A stretch of DNA of 64,000 nucleotides from JBGPGW01 sp046349515 (GTDB lineage Bacteria > Pseudomonadota > Alphaproteobacteria > CADEGL01): positions 37,917 through 101,916 of the forward strand of contig JAXMCE010000013.1 in assembly GCA_046349515.1 (NCBI GenBank). Direction: 5' to 3'. Below the pieces are notes generated by a model. It was not told the DNA's origin and did not search any database. It saw only the letters and a program-made list of their open reading frames with translations. The number at the start of each line of letters is the position of its first letter. Position 1 is the stretch's first letter. Both the position numbers and the translations under genes were made by a program. Positions 17,011 to 24,636 of the stretch are shown here, one piece after another.

Positions 17011-17535
17011 TCAACGGCCGAGGCGGACGCCTTCATGCTCGAGGAGCCAGCGCTTGCGCCCAAGCCCGCCGCCATAGCCCGTAAGCGTGCCGTCCGAACC
17101 GATGACGCGGTGGCACGGCACGACGATGCTGATCGGGTTGGCGCCGTTCGCATGTCCGACCGCGCGGACCGCCTTCGGCACACCAAGACGGCGGGCGAGC
17201 GCGCCGTAGCTCGTGGTCGTGCCGGCGGGAATGCGGCGCAAGCCGGCCCAGACGCGGCGCTGGAACGCGGTTCCGCCGGCATCGATGGGCATGTCGTCGA
17301 GCGCGCCGAAGTCGCCCGCGAAATAGGCTCGAAGGCGCGCGGACGCGCCGAGCGGGTCACGCGCGCGCGTGAGCGTGACGCGCCCATAGCGGGCCGCGAG
17401 CGCGCGCCGCAGGCGCGCCTCGGCGGCCGCGAACTCGATGGCGACGACGCTCGACCCGTCCGCGACGACAAGGACGTCACCGATGGGCGAGGCCACGCGG
17501 CCGAGCATCAATGCCGTTCGTTCCTCTCTTTTCAT
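17011..17535 (-). CDS. ogt: Methylated-DNA--protein-cysteine methyltransferase (Ogt/AGT)
   Basis: 174 residues. C-terminal domain with the suicide Cys in IVVPCHRVIGSDG, the helix-turn-helix and Arg finger region TTSYGALARRLGVPKAVRAVGHANGANP, and the start of the active-site loop GTLTGYGGG. It removes alkyl groups from O6-alkylguanine by transfer to its own Cys. GGAGGGG precedes the ATG. It lies 19 bases downstream of the ArsR-type regulator on the same strand, so the regulator probably shares its transcript. Confidence 0.95.
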   Translation of the reverse strand: MKREERTALMLGRVASPIGDVLVVADGSSVVAIEFAAAEARLRRALAARYGRVTLTRARDPLGASARLRAYFAGDFGALDDMPIDAGGTAFQRRVWAGLRRIPAGTTTSYGALARRLGVPKAVRAVGHANGANPISIVVPCHRVIGSDGTLTGYGGGLGRKRWLLEHEGVRLGR

Positions 17536-17554
17536 GTCGGCCCCTCCGTGACGC

Positions 17555-18274
17555 TCAATCGAGCCGCGCGCCGAAGCGCTCGCGGAACATGCGCGCGCCC
17601 TTGGGCGTGATGAGCACCGCGCGCGTGCCGTCCTGATGGCGGGTCCAGCCGCGCCGCATGCTTTCGGCGCAGATCGCGGCCCCGACCGCGCCCGCGAGGT
17701 GCGAGCGCCGCTCGCTCCAATCGAGGCACGGCCGGCACAAAACGCGCCCCGAGCGCTTCGCGGCCCTCGCGCGGATGGCGCCGGTGTCGATGCCGACTTC
17801 CTCGAGAAACGCGACGCCGTCCTCGGTGAGGATGCCGGCATCGCTCGTGAGCTCGATGCGCCCCGCCGCGACGAGGGCATCCGTCAACGCCACGCCCAAC
17901 CGCCCCGCGAAGTGGTCGTAGCAGGTGCGCGCGCGCCGGAGCGCCGCGTCCTTGGGGCCGACGGTCAGGTGTTTCCGCGCCGGCGCGAGTTCAGCGGCCA
18001 CTTGCATGATGCTTTCGAGCATGTGCGCGACCGACGGCGTCGCGAGCCGGTGGTAGCGGTGCCGCCCCTGCTTCTCGACGGCAAGAAGCCCCGCCGTCGT
18101 CATGCGATTCAGGTGTCCGCTCGCGGTCTGGGGCGTGATGCCGGCTGCCCGGGCAAGCTCGCTCGCGGTGAGCGCGCGCCCATCCATGAGCGCATAGAGC
18201 ATGCTCGCGCGCGCGGGATCACCCGACAGCGCGGCGATCTCGGAGAAGAGAGCGTTCGTCGTCATGGCGTCCAC
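17555..18274 (-). CDS. ArsR-family winged-helix transcriptional regulator
   Basis: 239 residues, longer than typical ArsR (~100). The N-terminal winged helix (SGDPARASMLYALMDGRALTASELARAAGITPQTASGHLNRMTTAGLLAVEKQGRHRYHRL) matches the helix-turn-helix of ArsR/SmtB. The C-terminal half (RARTCYDHFAGRLGVALTDAL; RVLCRPCLDWSERRSHLAGAVGAAI) has CxxC and is conserved in this YdfF-like group, a possible metal or stress sensor. GTG 18274 or ATG 18265 may be the start. Operon with ogt; it probably represses its own promoter in the 122-base divergent gap to the MFS gene. Confidence 0.88.
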   Translation of the reverse strand: MDAMTTNALFSEIAALSGDPARASMLYALMDGRALTASELARAAGITPQTASGHLNRMTTAGLLAVEKQGRHRYHRLATPSVAHMLESIMQVAAELAPARKHLTVGPKDAALRRARTCYDHFAGRLGVALTDALVAAGRIELTSDAGILTEDGVAFLEEVGIDTGAIRARAAKRSGRVLCRPCLDWSERRSHLAGAVGAAICAESMRRGWTRHQDGTRAVLITPKGARMFRERFGARLD

Positions 18275-18396
18275 CGTTCCTTGACGCGCCCATTCTAGCG
18301 CCTTCGCCCGCGCGATGCTTCGGCCATCGCCGTAACGACGCCCGGTCCTCGCCTGCGAGGATGCCGGCCGTTCAGCAGCTTGAGGGAAGGTGCGCC

Positions 18397-19665
18397 ATGG
18401 CAGCGATCGAACATCCTCGCGCGAGCGCGTTCTTCGGCTGGCGCGTCGTCGCCGCCGTCTTCGTCCTCGCCATGTTCGGCTGGGGGGTCGGATTCTACGG
18501 CCCGCCCGTCTATCTCCACGCGGTGCGCGAGGCGCGCGGCTGGTCGCTGCCGCTCGTCTCGGCGGCCGTGACGCTCCACTTTCTTGTCGGGGCCGCGGTG
18601 ATCGCGAATCTGCCGCGGCTCTACGGGCGCCTCGGCGTGCCCCGCGTGACGAAACTGGGCTCGGCGGCGTTGGCGCTCGGCGTCCTCGGCTGGGCCGTGG
18701 CGCGCGAGCCGTGGCAGCTTTTTCTCGCGACGTTCTTGAGCGGCGGCGGTTGGGTCACCATGGGCGCGGCCGCGGTCAATGCCATCATCGCGCCGTGGTT
18801 CGTCCGGACGCGCCCCCTCGCCCTGTCCTCCGCCTACAACGGCGCCAGTGTCGGCGGGGTCGTGTTCTCGCCGCTCTGGGTGGCGGCCATCGGCTTCGTG
18901 GGATTTCCCCTGGCAGCCACGAGCATCGGCATCGCCATGGTCGTGGTCATGTGGATCCTCACGGACCTTTATTTTGCGAAGACGCCGCTGGCGATGGGAT
19001 TGGCGCCGGACGGCGATGCGCCGAGTGCCGCGCCAGCAACCGTCACCTCGCCCGAGGCTCGAGCGCTCCCCGGCCGCGCTCTGTGGCGCGATCGCTGCTT
19101 CCTCACGCTCTCCCTCGCCATGGCGCTCGGCCTCTTCGCGCAGATCGGACTTGTCGCGCATCTCTTCTCGCTGCTCGTGCCGGCGCTCGGCGAACAGCAG
19201 GCAGGCTTCGCCGCGGGCGGCGCGACCGCGGCGGCCATCGGAGGCCGCATGCTCGTGGGCTGGCTGATGCCGGCGGGTGCCGATCGGCGCCTTTTCGGAT
19301 GCGCGAGCTATTGCGTCCAGATCCTGGGATCGCTCGCCTTCTTCGCGGCCGGGGGCGACGACGTGCCCTTGCTCCTTCTCGGAGTCGTGCTGTTCGGCGC
19401 GGGCATCGGGAATGCGACCTCGCTGCCGCCCCTCATCGCGCAAGTCGAGTTCGTGAAGGCGGACGTGGCACGGGTGATTCCCTTGATCGTCGCGATCGCC
19501 CAGGCGTCCTACGCCTTCGCACCTGCCACCTTCGGCCTCATCCGGGACTGGGCGCCGGCGGCCGATGCGGCACCGGGCGCGGCCCCGTCGCTCTTCGCCG
19601 CGGCGGCACTCATCCAAGCCTGTGCCGTCGCCGCCCTCCTCCTCGGCCGACGCGGCTCCGACTGA
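18397..19665 (+). CDS. Major facilitator superfamily transporter
   Basis: 422 residues with about twelve hydrophobic segments. The first is FGWRVVAAVFVLAMFGWGVGFYGP, and the halves are separated by a hydrophilic loop near residues 200-230 (PDGDAPSAAPATVTSPEA). An MCT/OFA-like MFS carrier of small organic acids is possible from the FGWRVVAA start, but the substrate is unknown. GAGGGAAGG lies upstream of ATG 18397. Divergent from the ArsR-ogt operon, it may be controlled by that regulator. Confidence 0.88.
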   Translation: MAAIEHPRASAFFGWRVVAAVFVLAMFGWGVGFYGPPVYLHAVREARGWSLPLVSAAVTLHFLVGAAVIANLPRLYGRLGVPRVTKLGSAALALGVLGWAVAREPWQLFLATFLSGGGWVTMGAAAVNAIIAPWFVRTRPLALSSAYNGASVGGVVFSPLWVAAIGFVGFPLAATSIGIAMVVVMWILTDLYFAKTPLAMGLAPDGDAPSAAPATVTSPEARALPGRALWRDRCFLTLSLAMALGLFAQIGLVAHLFSLLVPALGEQQAGFAAGGATAAAIGGRMLVGWLMPAGADRRLFGCASYCVQILGSLAFFAAGGDDVPLLLLGVVLFGAGIGNATSLPPLIAQVEFVKADVARVIPLIVAIAQASYAFAPATFGLIRDWAPAADAAPGAAPSLFAAAALIQACAVAALLLGRRGSD

Positions 19666-19748
19666 GCCGCGATCCGGTCATTCGGGCGTTGCGCGGCAAC
19701 GCAATGCCCCTAGCATGGCCGGCAACCGAGCGACTGGTGGAGGCCTGC

Positions 19749-20585
19749 ATGGCGAGCGGACGCCCGATCGATCACGTGGTTCTCGCGGTACGAAACCTCG
19801 ACCGCGCGGCGGAGGCGTATGAGCGGCTCGGCTTCACCCTCACGCCCCGTGCCTTCCACGAGGACCGCATGGGCACGTCCAACCGTCTGGCCCAATTCAG
19901 CGGCCGCAACTTCATCGAGATCCTCGAGGTCGACCGCCCGACGCGGCTCGCACCGCACGACTTCAAGGCGACGCCGCCCTTCTTCAGCTTCGGTGACCAC
20001 AACCGGACGGCCGTCGCGCGCCGCGAAGGCCTTTCCATGCTCGTCTTCACGAGCGAGGACGGACGCGCCGATATCGCACGCTTCGGCGCGGCCAATCTCC
20101 CGACGTTCGCGCCCTTCGATTTCGAGCGGCAGGCGCGCCTGCCCGACGGGTCGAGCGTCACGGTGTCCTTCACCCTTGCTTTCGCGCGCTCGCCTGACAT
20201 GCCGGAGGTCGGGTTCTTCACCTGCCAGAACCGGGCGCAGCAGTATTTCTGGAAAAGCGAATACCAGCACCATGCCAACGGCGCGCAGGTGATCCGCGCG
20301 GTCTACCTGGCATCGCCCGACCCGGCCCGGGACGCGCGATTCATCGCGGCCATGTTCGGCGGCGCGATCGCGCCGATCCCTCACGGCCAGCGGGTCGCTT
20401 GCGGCGCCGGACAGGAGATCCGCGTGGTTCATCCCCAAGCGATCAGGGAGCGCGACCCGAGTTTCGATGGAGCCGCCGCCGCGAGCCCGGTGCTCGCCGG
20501 CATCGCCGTCCAAACCGATCGTCCGAAAGCCCTCACGCCCGCGGCCGAGGCCTCGGGCATGTTCATCGAATGGGTCGGCGAGTGA
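19749..20585 (+). CDS. VOC-family protein (Glyoxalase_3 type)
   Basis: 278 residues. PIDHVVLAVRNLDRAAEAYERLGFTLTPRAFHED opens the vicinal-oxygen-chelate module; NFIEILEVDRP carries the second metal-candidate Glu. A second, weaker module follows from ~165 (HHANGAQVIRAVYLASPDPARDARFIAAMFGG). The family is of unknown substrate. GGAGG before ATG 19749. It follows the MFS gene after 83 bases and may be co-transcribed. Its stop codon lies inside a 14-bp tandem repeat. Confidence 0.83.
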   Translation: MASGRPIDHVVLAVRNLDRAAEAYERLGFTLTPRAFHEDRMGTSNRLAQFSGRNFIEILEVDRPTRLAPHDFKATPPFFSFGDHNRTAVARREGLSMLVFTSEDGRADIARFGAANLPTFAPFDFERQARLPDGSSVTVSFTLAFARSPDMPEVGFFTCQNRAQQYFWKSEYQHHANGAQVIRAVYLASPDPARDARFIAAMFGGAIAPIPHGQRVACGAGQEIRVVHPQAIRERDPSFDGAAAASPVLAGIAVQTDRPKALTPAAEASGMFIEWVGE

Positions 20586-20633
20586 CCGGCGCGCGTTGAC
20601 CGGCGCGCGTTGACCGGCGCGCGTTGACCGGCG
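20583..20633. repeat. 14-bp tandem repeat, 3.6 copies
   Basis: TGACCGGCGCGCGT is repeated exactly three times from 20583, with a further 9 bases of a fourth copy. The first copy's TGA is the stop codon of the VOC gene. Exact repeats imply recent slippage. Confidence 0.95.
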
Positions 20634-20644
20634 GAGGCCTCCCC

Positions 20645-21028
20645 TCAGGGACACAGCGCCTTCGTCTTGTTGGCGTAGACGAGATAGGCGATGACGTCTG
20701 CGCGCTCCTGATCGTCCTCGATTCCGGCGAAGCCCATGGCGGTGCCGGGCACGCGCGTGAAGGGCGATTTGAGGAAACCGTCGAGACTCTGGGCACCCCA
20801 GACAATGCCCGACTTCTTCATGGCGTCCGAGTAGTCGAACTCGGGCGCGGTGCCCGCCTTCCGGCCGATGAGGCCGCAATGCTTCGGGCCGGTGCGGTTC
20901 ACCTGGAGCGAGTGGCAGGCGCCGCACCGCTCATAGATCTCGGCGCCGCGCTTGGGATCTCCCGCGGGTGCCGCCAAGGCACTCCCGGCCGAAGCGAGGA
21001 GGGCCAGGGCGAGGAGGCCGCGCCTCAC
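20645..21028 (-). CDS. Small class I cytochrome c
   Basis: 127 residues. Signal peptide VRRGLLALALLASAGSALA, then GDPKRGAEIYERCGACHSLQVNRTGPKHCGLIGRKAG with the CxxCH haem site (CGACH) and a C-terminal GTAMGFAGIEDDQERADVIAYLVY containing the axial Met. Periplasmic electron carrier of the mitochondrial/c2-like or c552 type. The GTG start at 21028 is preceded by GGGAGG and overlaps the stop of a 41-codon membrane peptide gene (GTGA), indicating coupled translation. Confidence 0.93.
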   Translation of the reverse strand: MRRGLLALALLASAGSALAAPAGDPKRGAEIYERCGACHSLQVNRTGPKHCGLIGRKAGTAPEFDYSDAMKKSGIVWGAQSLDGFLKSPFTRVPGTAMGFAGIEDDQERADVIAYLVYANKTKALCP

Positions 21029-21150
21029 GGCCGCCTCCCGTGCCGGCGCGTGCCAGCCTCGGCCGGGTGGTTCAGGAGCAGCACGAGGCCGCTGCCGAAG
21101 GCCAGGATCCACAGTCCGGCCAAACTCGTGTAGAAGATGAATGGGTCCAT
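21025..21150 (-). CDS. 41-residue single-pass membrane peptide coupled to cytochrome c
   Basis: ATG at 21150 opens a 41-codon frame. It starts MDPFIFYTSLAGLWILAFGS, continues with a hydrophobic GLVLLLNHPAEAG and ends in a basic tail (TRRHGRRP). The one hydrophobic stretch (about 4-26) could span the membrane with the basic end inside. Its TGA overlaps the GTG of cytochrome c by four bases. The ribosome-binding site is weak. I recognise no family; a small subunit or helper of a c-type cytochrome is a possibility only. The coupling is what makes it believable as a gene. Confidence 0.55.
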   Translation of the reverse strand: MDPFIFYTSLAGLWILAFGSGLVLLLNHPAEAGTRRHGRRP

Positions 21151-21291
21151 AGAAGTTACTGATATTTCGACATTCTCATTTGCAACTTAGTAATCCCACC
21201 GGCCACCGACCGGGCGCGCTGAGGCGGGGGGAAATCGCCACGCACAGTTTGGGTCGATGGCCGGCGGGACCCGCGGCCTTTGGGGACAGGC

Positions 21292-21882
21292 TTAGCTGAT
21301 GAAGGCCGCAGGGACTGGGTTCTCACCGAGCACGTTCCGGAGAACGGCCCAGTGCATGGCCTCGTCGCCCAGGATGCTGGCGGCGGCCTTGGACAGGTCC
21401 TTGTTCATGAACAGCGGGACCGCGCCGAGATAGGCGCTCGTCGCACCCTTCTCGAGGCCAGCGGCGAAGCGGAGCACATCGGCCTGGTTCTTCAGCTGAT
21501 CGGTCGGGAAGGTGTACTTGGCCTTCGCCATCACTGGCGTGCCACCGAGCTTCTTCACGGTGCTCGCGAGCACATCGGCGTGCTCCTTGTGGTGGCCCTG
21601 GAAGGTGACAGCCACATCGAGCACCGGCTTCTGGAGAAGGCCGCTCTCGGCGCCCACTTGGTAAGCGGCGATCGCTTCCCACTCGAGGCCGAGCGCGGTG
21701 TTGAGGATACGGACGTCGTCTTCCATCGTCGCCGCATAGGCAGAGCCGCTGACAAGTCCGGGCGCGCCTGCGAGCAACGCGACGGCCGCGGCCGACAACG
21801 TGGCCTGCCCCGCGCGGCGGAACAGCGTACGGCGGCTCATGTCGAGCACAGAGTCAGACACGATGAGAGTCTTGCTGGTCAT
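21292..21882 (-). CDS. Ferritin-like domain protein with twin-arginine leader
   Basis: 196 residues. MSRRTLFRRAGQATLSAAAV resembles a Tat signal (SRRTLF), preceded by 14 residues, with cleavage after AYA. The mature part is a ferritin-like helical bundle (PF13668 type) with Glu/His-rich helices: LGLEWEAIAAYQVG, FQGHHKEHADVLA, GLEKGATSAYLG, ILGDEAMHWAVLRN. It probably binds a diiron or manganese site in the periplasm; the enzymatic role is unknown. GGAGAAC precedes the ATG. Downstream of the ECF sigma/anti-sigma pair, it may belong to that stress regulon. Confidence 0.87.
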   Translation of the reverse strand: MTSKTLIVSDSVLDMSRRTLFRRAGQATLSAAAVALLAGAPGLVSGSAYAATMEDDVRILNTALGLEWEAIAAYQVGAESGLLQKPVLDVAVTFQGHHKEHADVLASTVKKLGGTPVMAKAKYTFPTDQLKNQADVLRFAAGLEKGATSAYLGAVPLFMNKDLSKAAASILGDEAMHWAVLRNVLGENPVPAAFIS

Positions 21883-21960
21883 GGGAGTTCTCCGAAAGGT
21901 TGCCCTGTTAAGTCCGAGGCTCGTTGGCGCCCCTCGTGCGCCGCCTCTCTCCCCCATTAC

Positions 21961-21987
21961 CCGCGCATCTCCCATGTGGATGCGCGG
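21961..21987 (-). terminator. Hairpin between anti-sigma and ferritin-like genes
   Basis: CCGCGCATC / GATGCGCGG, perfect 9-bp arms with a 9-base loop, in the 146-base spacer. It could end the sigma/anti-sigma transcript or attenuate readthrough into the ferritin-like gene. No T-run follows. Confidence 0.5.
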
Positions 21988-22028
21988 GCCGTTCACGATT
22001 CCGTGAGGATGGTGTGAAAGGCGGCTGC

Positions 22029-22793
22029 CTAGAGGTCCGCCTTGAACAGCGGACCCTGGTAGAGAATCGGGCCCGTGGGCAGCTTGGTGGGCGAGCCACC
22101 GGGCGGCTCGAGACTGACCGCGAAGGCGCGCGCATCGGTGAGCGCGGAGGCCGGAATTCCTGCAAGACTCGCACTCAGGCGCCCCTTGGCGGGCACGAGG
22201 CCGAGCGAGATCGGCGGCGCTCCTTCCCCGGCGATCAGCCACAACTCGAGCGCCTTGTCCGTGGGGATCGCGGCCGCCTTGAGCGGCTGAATCGAAAACT
22301 CTTTGTTTCCAAGATCTGCCCGTACGAGCCAAGTCGGCTCGGCATTGGAGTCGTTGAGCACGGCGACATGGGTCGCAGCCGGCGCCTCGGGCGCGCGCGG
22401 CGTGACGACGAATATAAAGAGAAGGGCGAGCACCGCGGCCGCCGTGGCGAAGCTCACGCCGCGCCAGAACTGGACGCAGTCCCAGAGATTCGGGCGCGCG
22501 AAAACCGCCAAATCGGAGCTGCGCCAGAACTGGACGCGATTCCACAAGCTCTCGCGGACGACGGGCGGTCGCGTCTCGGCGTCGATCGCACGCCAGAGCC
22601 GCGCCGGCGGCGCCATGTCGGGTGCGGCTTCGGCGAGCGCGCCGAGGCGCCGCTCCCACCGCTCGACCTCGACTGCGAGGTCACGCTCCGCCGCGGCCAT
22701 GCGCTCGAAGCGCAGCCTCGCGCGGCCGCTGAGAAGGCCGAGCACGTACTCACCCGCGAGGAGCCACCGCGTCGGGGTTTCGCGCCTACGCAT
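22029..22793 (-). CDS. Anti-sigma factor, RskA-type, membrane-anchored
   Basis: 254 residues. N-terminal cytosolic part (RWLLAGEYVLGLLSGRARLRFERM) is the sigma-binding domain; one membrane helix follows (FATAAAVLALLFIFVVTP, ~120-137); the periplasmic C-terminal half with AAAIPTDKALELWLIAGEGAPPISLG and GSPTKLPTGPILYQG is the RskA domain. It should hold the adjacent ECF sigma factor inactive. ATG 22793 overlaps the sigma stop by eight bases; a TTG at 22799 is possible. The segment just before the membrane helix contains a 20-residue repeat. Confidence 0.9.
   Translation of the reverse strand: MRRRETPTRWLLAGEYVLGLLSGRARLRFERMAAAERDLAVEVERWERRLGALAEAAPDMAPPARLWRAIDAETRPPVVRESLWNRVQFWRSSDLAVFARPNLWDCVQFWRGVSFATAAAVLALLFIFVVTPRAPEAPAATHVAVLNDSNAEPTWLVRADLGNKEFSIQPLKAAAIPTDKALELWLIAGEGAPPISLGLVPAKGRLSASLAGIPASALTDARAFAVSLEPPGGSPTKLPTGPILYQGPLFKADL
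22461..22550. repeat. 60-bp-period internal duplication in the anti-sigma gene
   Basis: The 30-base blocks at 22461-22490 and 22521-22550 begin with the same 17 bases (GCGCCAGAACTGGACGC), spaced exactly 60 bp (20 codons). In protein this gives LWNRVQFWR and LWDCVQFWR 20 residues apart, so the frame is kept. Confidence 0.85.
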
Positions 22794-23334
22794 CGCCAAG
22801 ACACTCCCTCAAACGCAGAAGGCTGCGCCGGATCCAGCTTTTCACCGTGCCGATCGGCTTCTCGAGCCGCGCCGCCAGCTCGGCATGGGTCAAACCCTGG
22901 TAGAAGGCGAGCACGATCGAGTGGCGCTGCTCGGCATCGAGCTCGCCGAGGCACTTCGCCAGGGCGCGGCCGGTGCCGCTTTCGAGCGCGCGAGCGAGCG
23001 GATCGGGCGCGCTGTCGGCCCACTGTTCGACGGCCGACAGATCCTCCGATGATTCGCGCGGACGCTGCGCGATCAGGGTGAGCGCCCGGTTGCGCACGAT
23101 GGTCGCGAGCCAACCCATGGCCGCGCCCTTCTCCGGATCGAACCGCGGCGCCGAGCGCCAGATCCGGACGAAGGAGTCCTGCAAGGCCTCCTCCGCGAGG
23201 TCGCGGCGGCGCAATATTCCGAGCGCCAGTCCGAACAGCCGTCCGGAGGTGAGCTCGTAGAGGCGCCTGAACGCCTTGTGGTCGCCCTGTGCCGTCGCCG
23301 CCATGAGTTCGGCCAATGGATCCCTAGCGTCCAT
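22786..23334 (-). CDS. ECF-family RNA polymerase sigma factor
   Basis: 182 residues. Region 2 (FRRLYELTSGRLFGLALGILRRRDLAEEALQDSFVRIW) with the DLAEEALQD motif for -10 recognition, then region 4 (LDAEQRHSIVLAFYQGLTHAELAARLEKPIGTVKSWIRRSLLRLRECL) for -35. Directs transcription of an envelope or oxidative stress regulon, released when the RskA-type partner is inactivated. ATG 23334 chosen, with GGGGA five bases upstream; a GTG at 23346 is possible. Overlaps the anti-sigma gene. Confidence 0.94.
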   Translation of the reverse strand: MDARDPLAELMAATAQGDHKAFRRLYELTSGRLFGLALGILRRRDLAEEALQDSFVRIWRSAPRFDPEKGAAMGWLATIVRNRALTLIAQRPRESSEDLSAVEQWADSAPDPLARALESGTGRALAKCLGELDAEQRHSIVLAFYQGLTHAELAARLEKPIGTVKSWIRRSLLRLRECLGDA

Positions 23335-23499
23335 CCTCTTCCCCACGCCGGCGCTTCACGCGTCCCCTTGCCTCTACTCGGTTGCATCGCGTTCGGATGC
23401 GCATTCTCGCCGGTTCCGCCCGTCGATCCAAGCGCGCCTGTCGCCCGTGCCCGGGCCGCGCTATGCTCCCCCTCCCTCGCGCCAGACGGACCCCGGCCC

Positions 23500-24633
23500 A
23501 TGCAGCTCGCTCAGGTGAAGACCCCCGCCCTCATCCTCGACCGCGCGATTCTCGAGCGGAACTGCCGCGCCATGTCGGAGCGAGCAACGCGCCACGGCGT
23601 CGCCCTCCGTCCCCACATGAAGACAGCCAAGTCAGCGCGCGTCGCGACGCTCGCGACCGCGGGCCAGCCCGGCGGCATCTGCGTCTCGACGGTCGCCGAG
23701 GCCGTCTATTTCGCGCGCCACGGATTCAAGGACATCACCTACGCCTTCGGCATCCTGCCGGCGAAGCTCGACGACCTCGCGCGCCTCGCGGGCGAGGGCG
23801 TGCGCGTCGTGCTGCTCGTCGATGACGGCCCCAACGCCCAGGCGGTCGCGGCGCGCGCCCAAGCATTGGGCGTCACCTTCGACGTGCAGATCGAGATCGA
23901 CAGCGGCCAGCACCGCGCGGGTCTGCCGCCCTCTTCGCCCGATGTCGTGGCGCTCGGGCGCCTAATCCGGGGCACGAACTCGCTCCGTCTTGCGGGTGTC
24001 CTCACCCATGGCGGCCATTCCTACGACTGCCGCGGCGCCGACGAGTGCCGCATCGCGGCGGCCGAGGAACTGTCCGCCGTCACGGTCGCGGCGAAGCATC
24101 TCCGCGACGCGGGCCTTCCCTCGCCGCATGTGAGCCCGGGCGCGACGCCGACGGCCGTCCATGCCGCCTCGCTCGAAGGTGCGACGGAGATGCGGCCGGG
24201 CAACTACATGTTCTTCGACCTCCACCAGGCCGGCGTCGGTTCCTGCACGCCCGCGGACATCGCTGTCTCGGTGCTGGCCAGCGTCGTCGGCCACAACCGC
24301 GCCTACAACCGCATCCTCATCGATTCGGGCGCGCTCGCGCTCTCGAAGGACATCGGGGCCAACGACGCGTTGCCCAACACGGGTTACGGCTGGGTCTACG
24401 ACATGGAGGGGCGCGCGCGGATCGGCGACCTCCGCGTCGCACGCGTGAGCCAGGAACACGGCACGATCGAAAGCGATTCGCCCCTTCCCTTCGACCGCTT
24501 GCCCATCGGCAGCAAGGTCCGGGTCTTCCCCAACCATTCCTGCCTCATGGCGGCGGCCTATGGGCACTACGATGTCGTCGAGGGGACCAAGATCGTCGAC
24601 CGCTGGGACCGCATGAACGGCTGGTCGGTCTAG
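23500..24633 (+). CDS. D-threonine aldolase/D-serine dehydratase-like PLP enzyme (fold type III)
   Basis: 377 residues. The N-terminal alanine-racemase-like barrel carries the PLP Lys in LRPHMKTAKS; LTHGGHSYDC and VSPGATPTA bind the phosphate; the C-terminal domain has the metal-ligand pair His/Cys in FPNHSCLMAAAYG, characteristic of the metal-dependent D-threonine aldolase/DSD1 group. It would cleave D-threonine-like beta-hydroxy amino acids or dehydrate D-serine. The CDF metal exporter starts only 3 bases after its stop. Confidence 0.9.
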   Translation: MQLAQVKTPALILDRAILERNCRAMSERATRHGVALRPHMKTAKSARVATLATAGQPGGICVSTVAEAVYFARHGFKDITYAFGILPAKLDDLARLAGEGVRVVLLVDDGPNAQAVAARAQALGVTFDVQIEIDSGQHRAGLPPSSPDVVALGRLIRGTNSLRLAGVLTHGGHSYDCRGADECRIAAAEELSAVTVAAKHLRDAGLPSPHVSPGATPTAVHAASLEGATEMRPGNYMFFDLHQAGVGSCTPADIAVSVLASVVGHNRAYNRILIDSGALALSKDIGANDALPNTGYGWVYDMEGRARIGDLRVARVSQEHGTIESDSPLPFDRLPIGSKVRVFPNHSCLMAAAYGHYDVVEGTKIVDRWDRMNGWSV

Positions 24634-24636
24634 GCG

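Noticed and set aside
20583..20633. Short tandem repeat considered as a CRISPR fragment
   Set aside because: Units are contiguous with no spacers and no cas genes are present.
21160..21186. Minus-strand TGCAAATGAGAATG resembling part of a Fur box upstream of the 41-residue peptide
   Set aside because: Only about one half of the 19-bp palindrome is matched; the other half diverges, so I did not call an operator.
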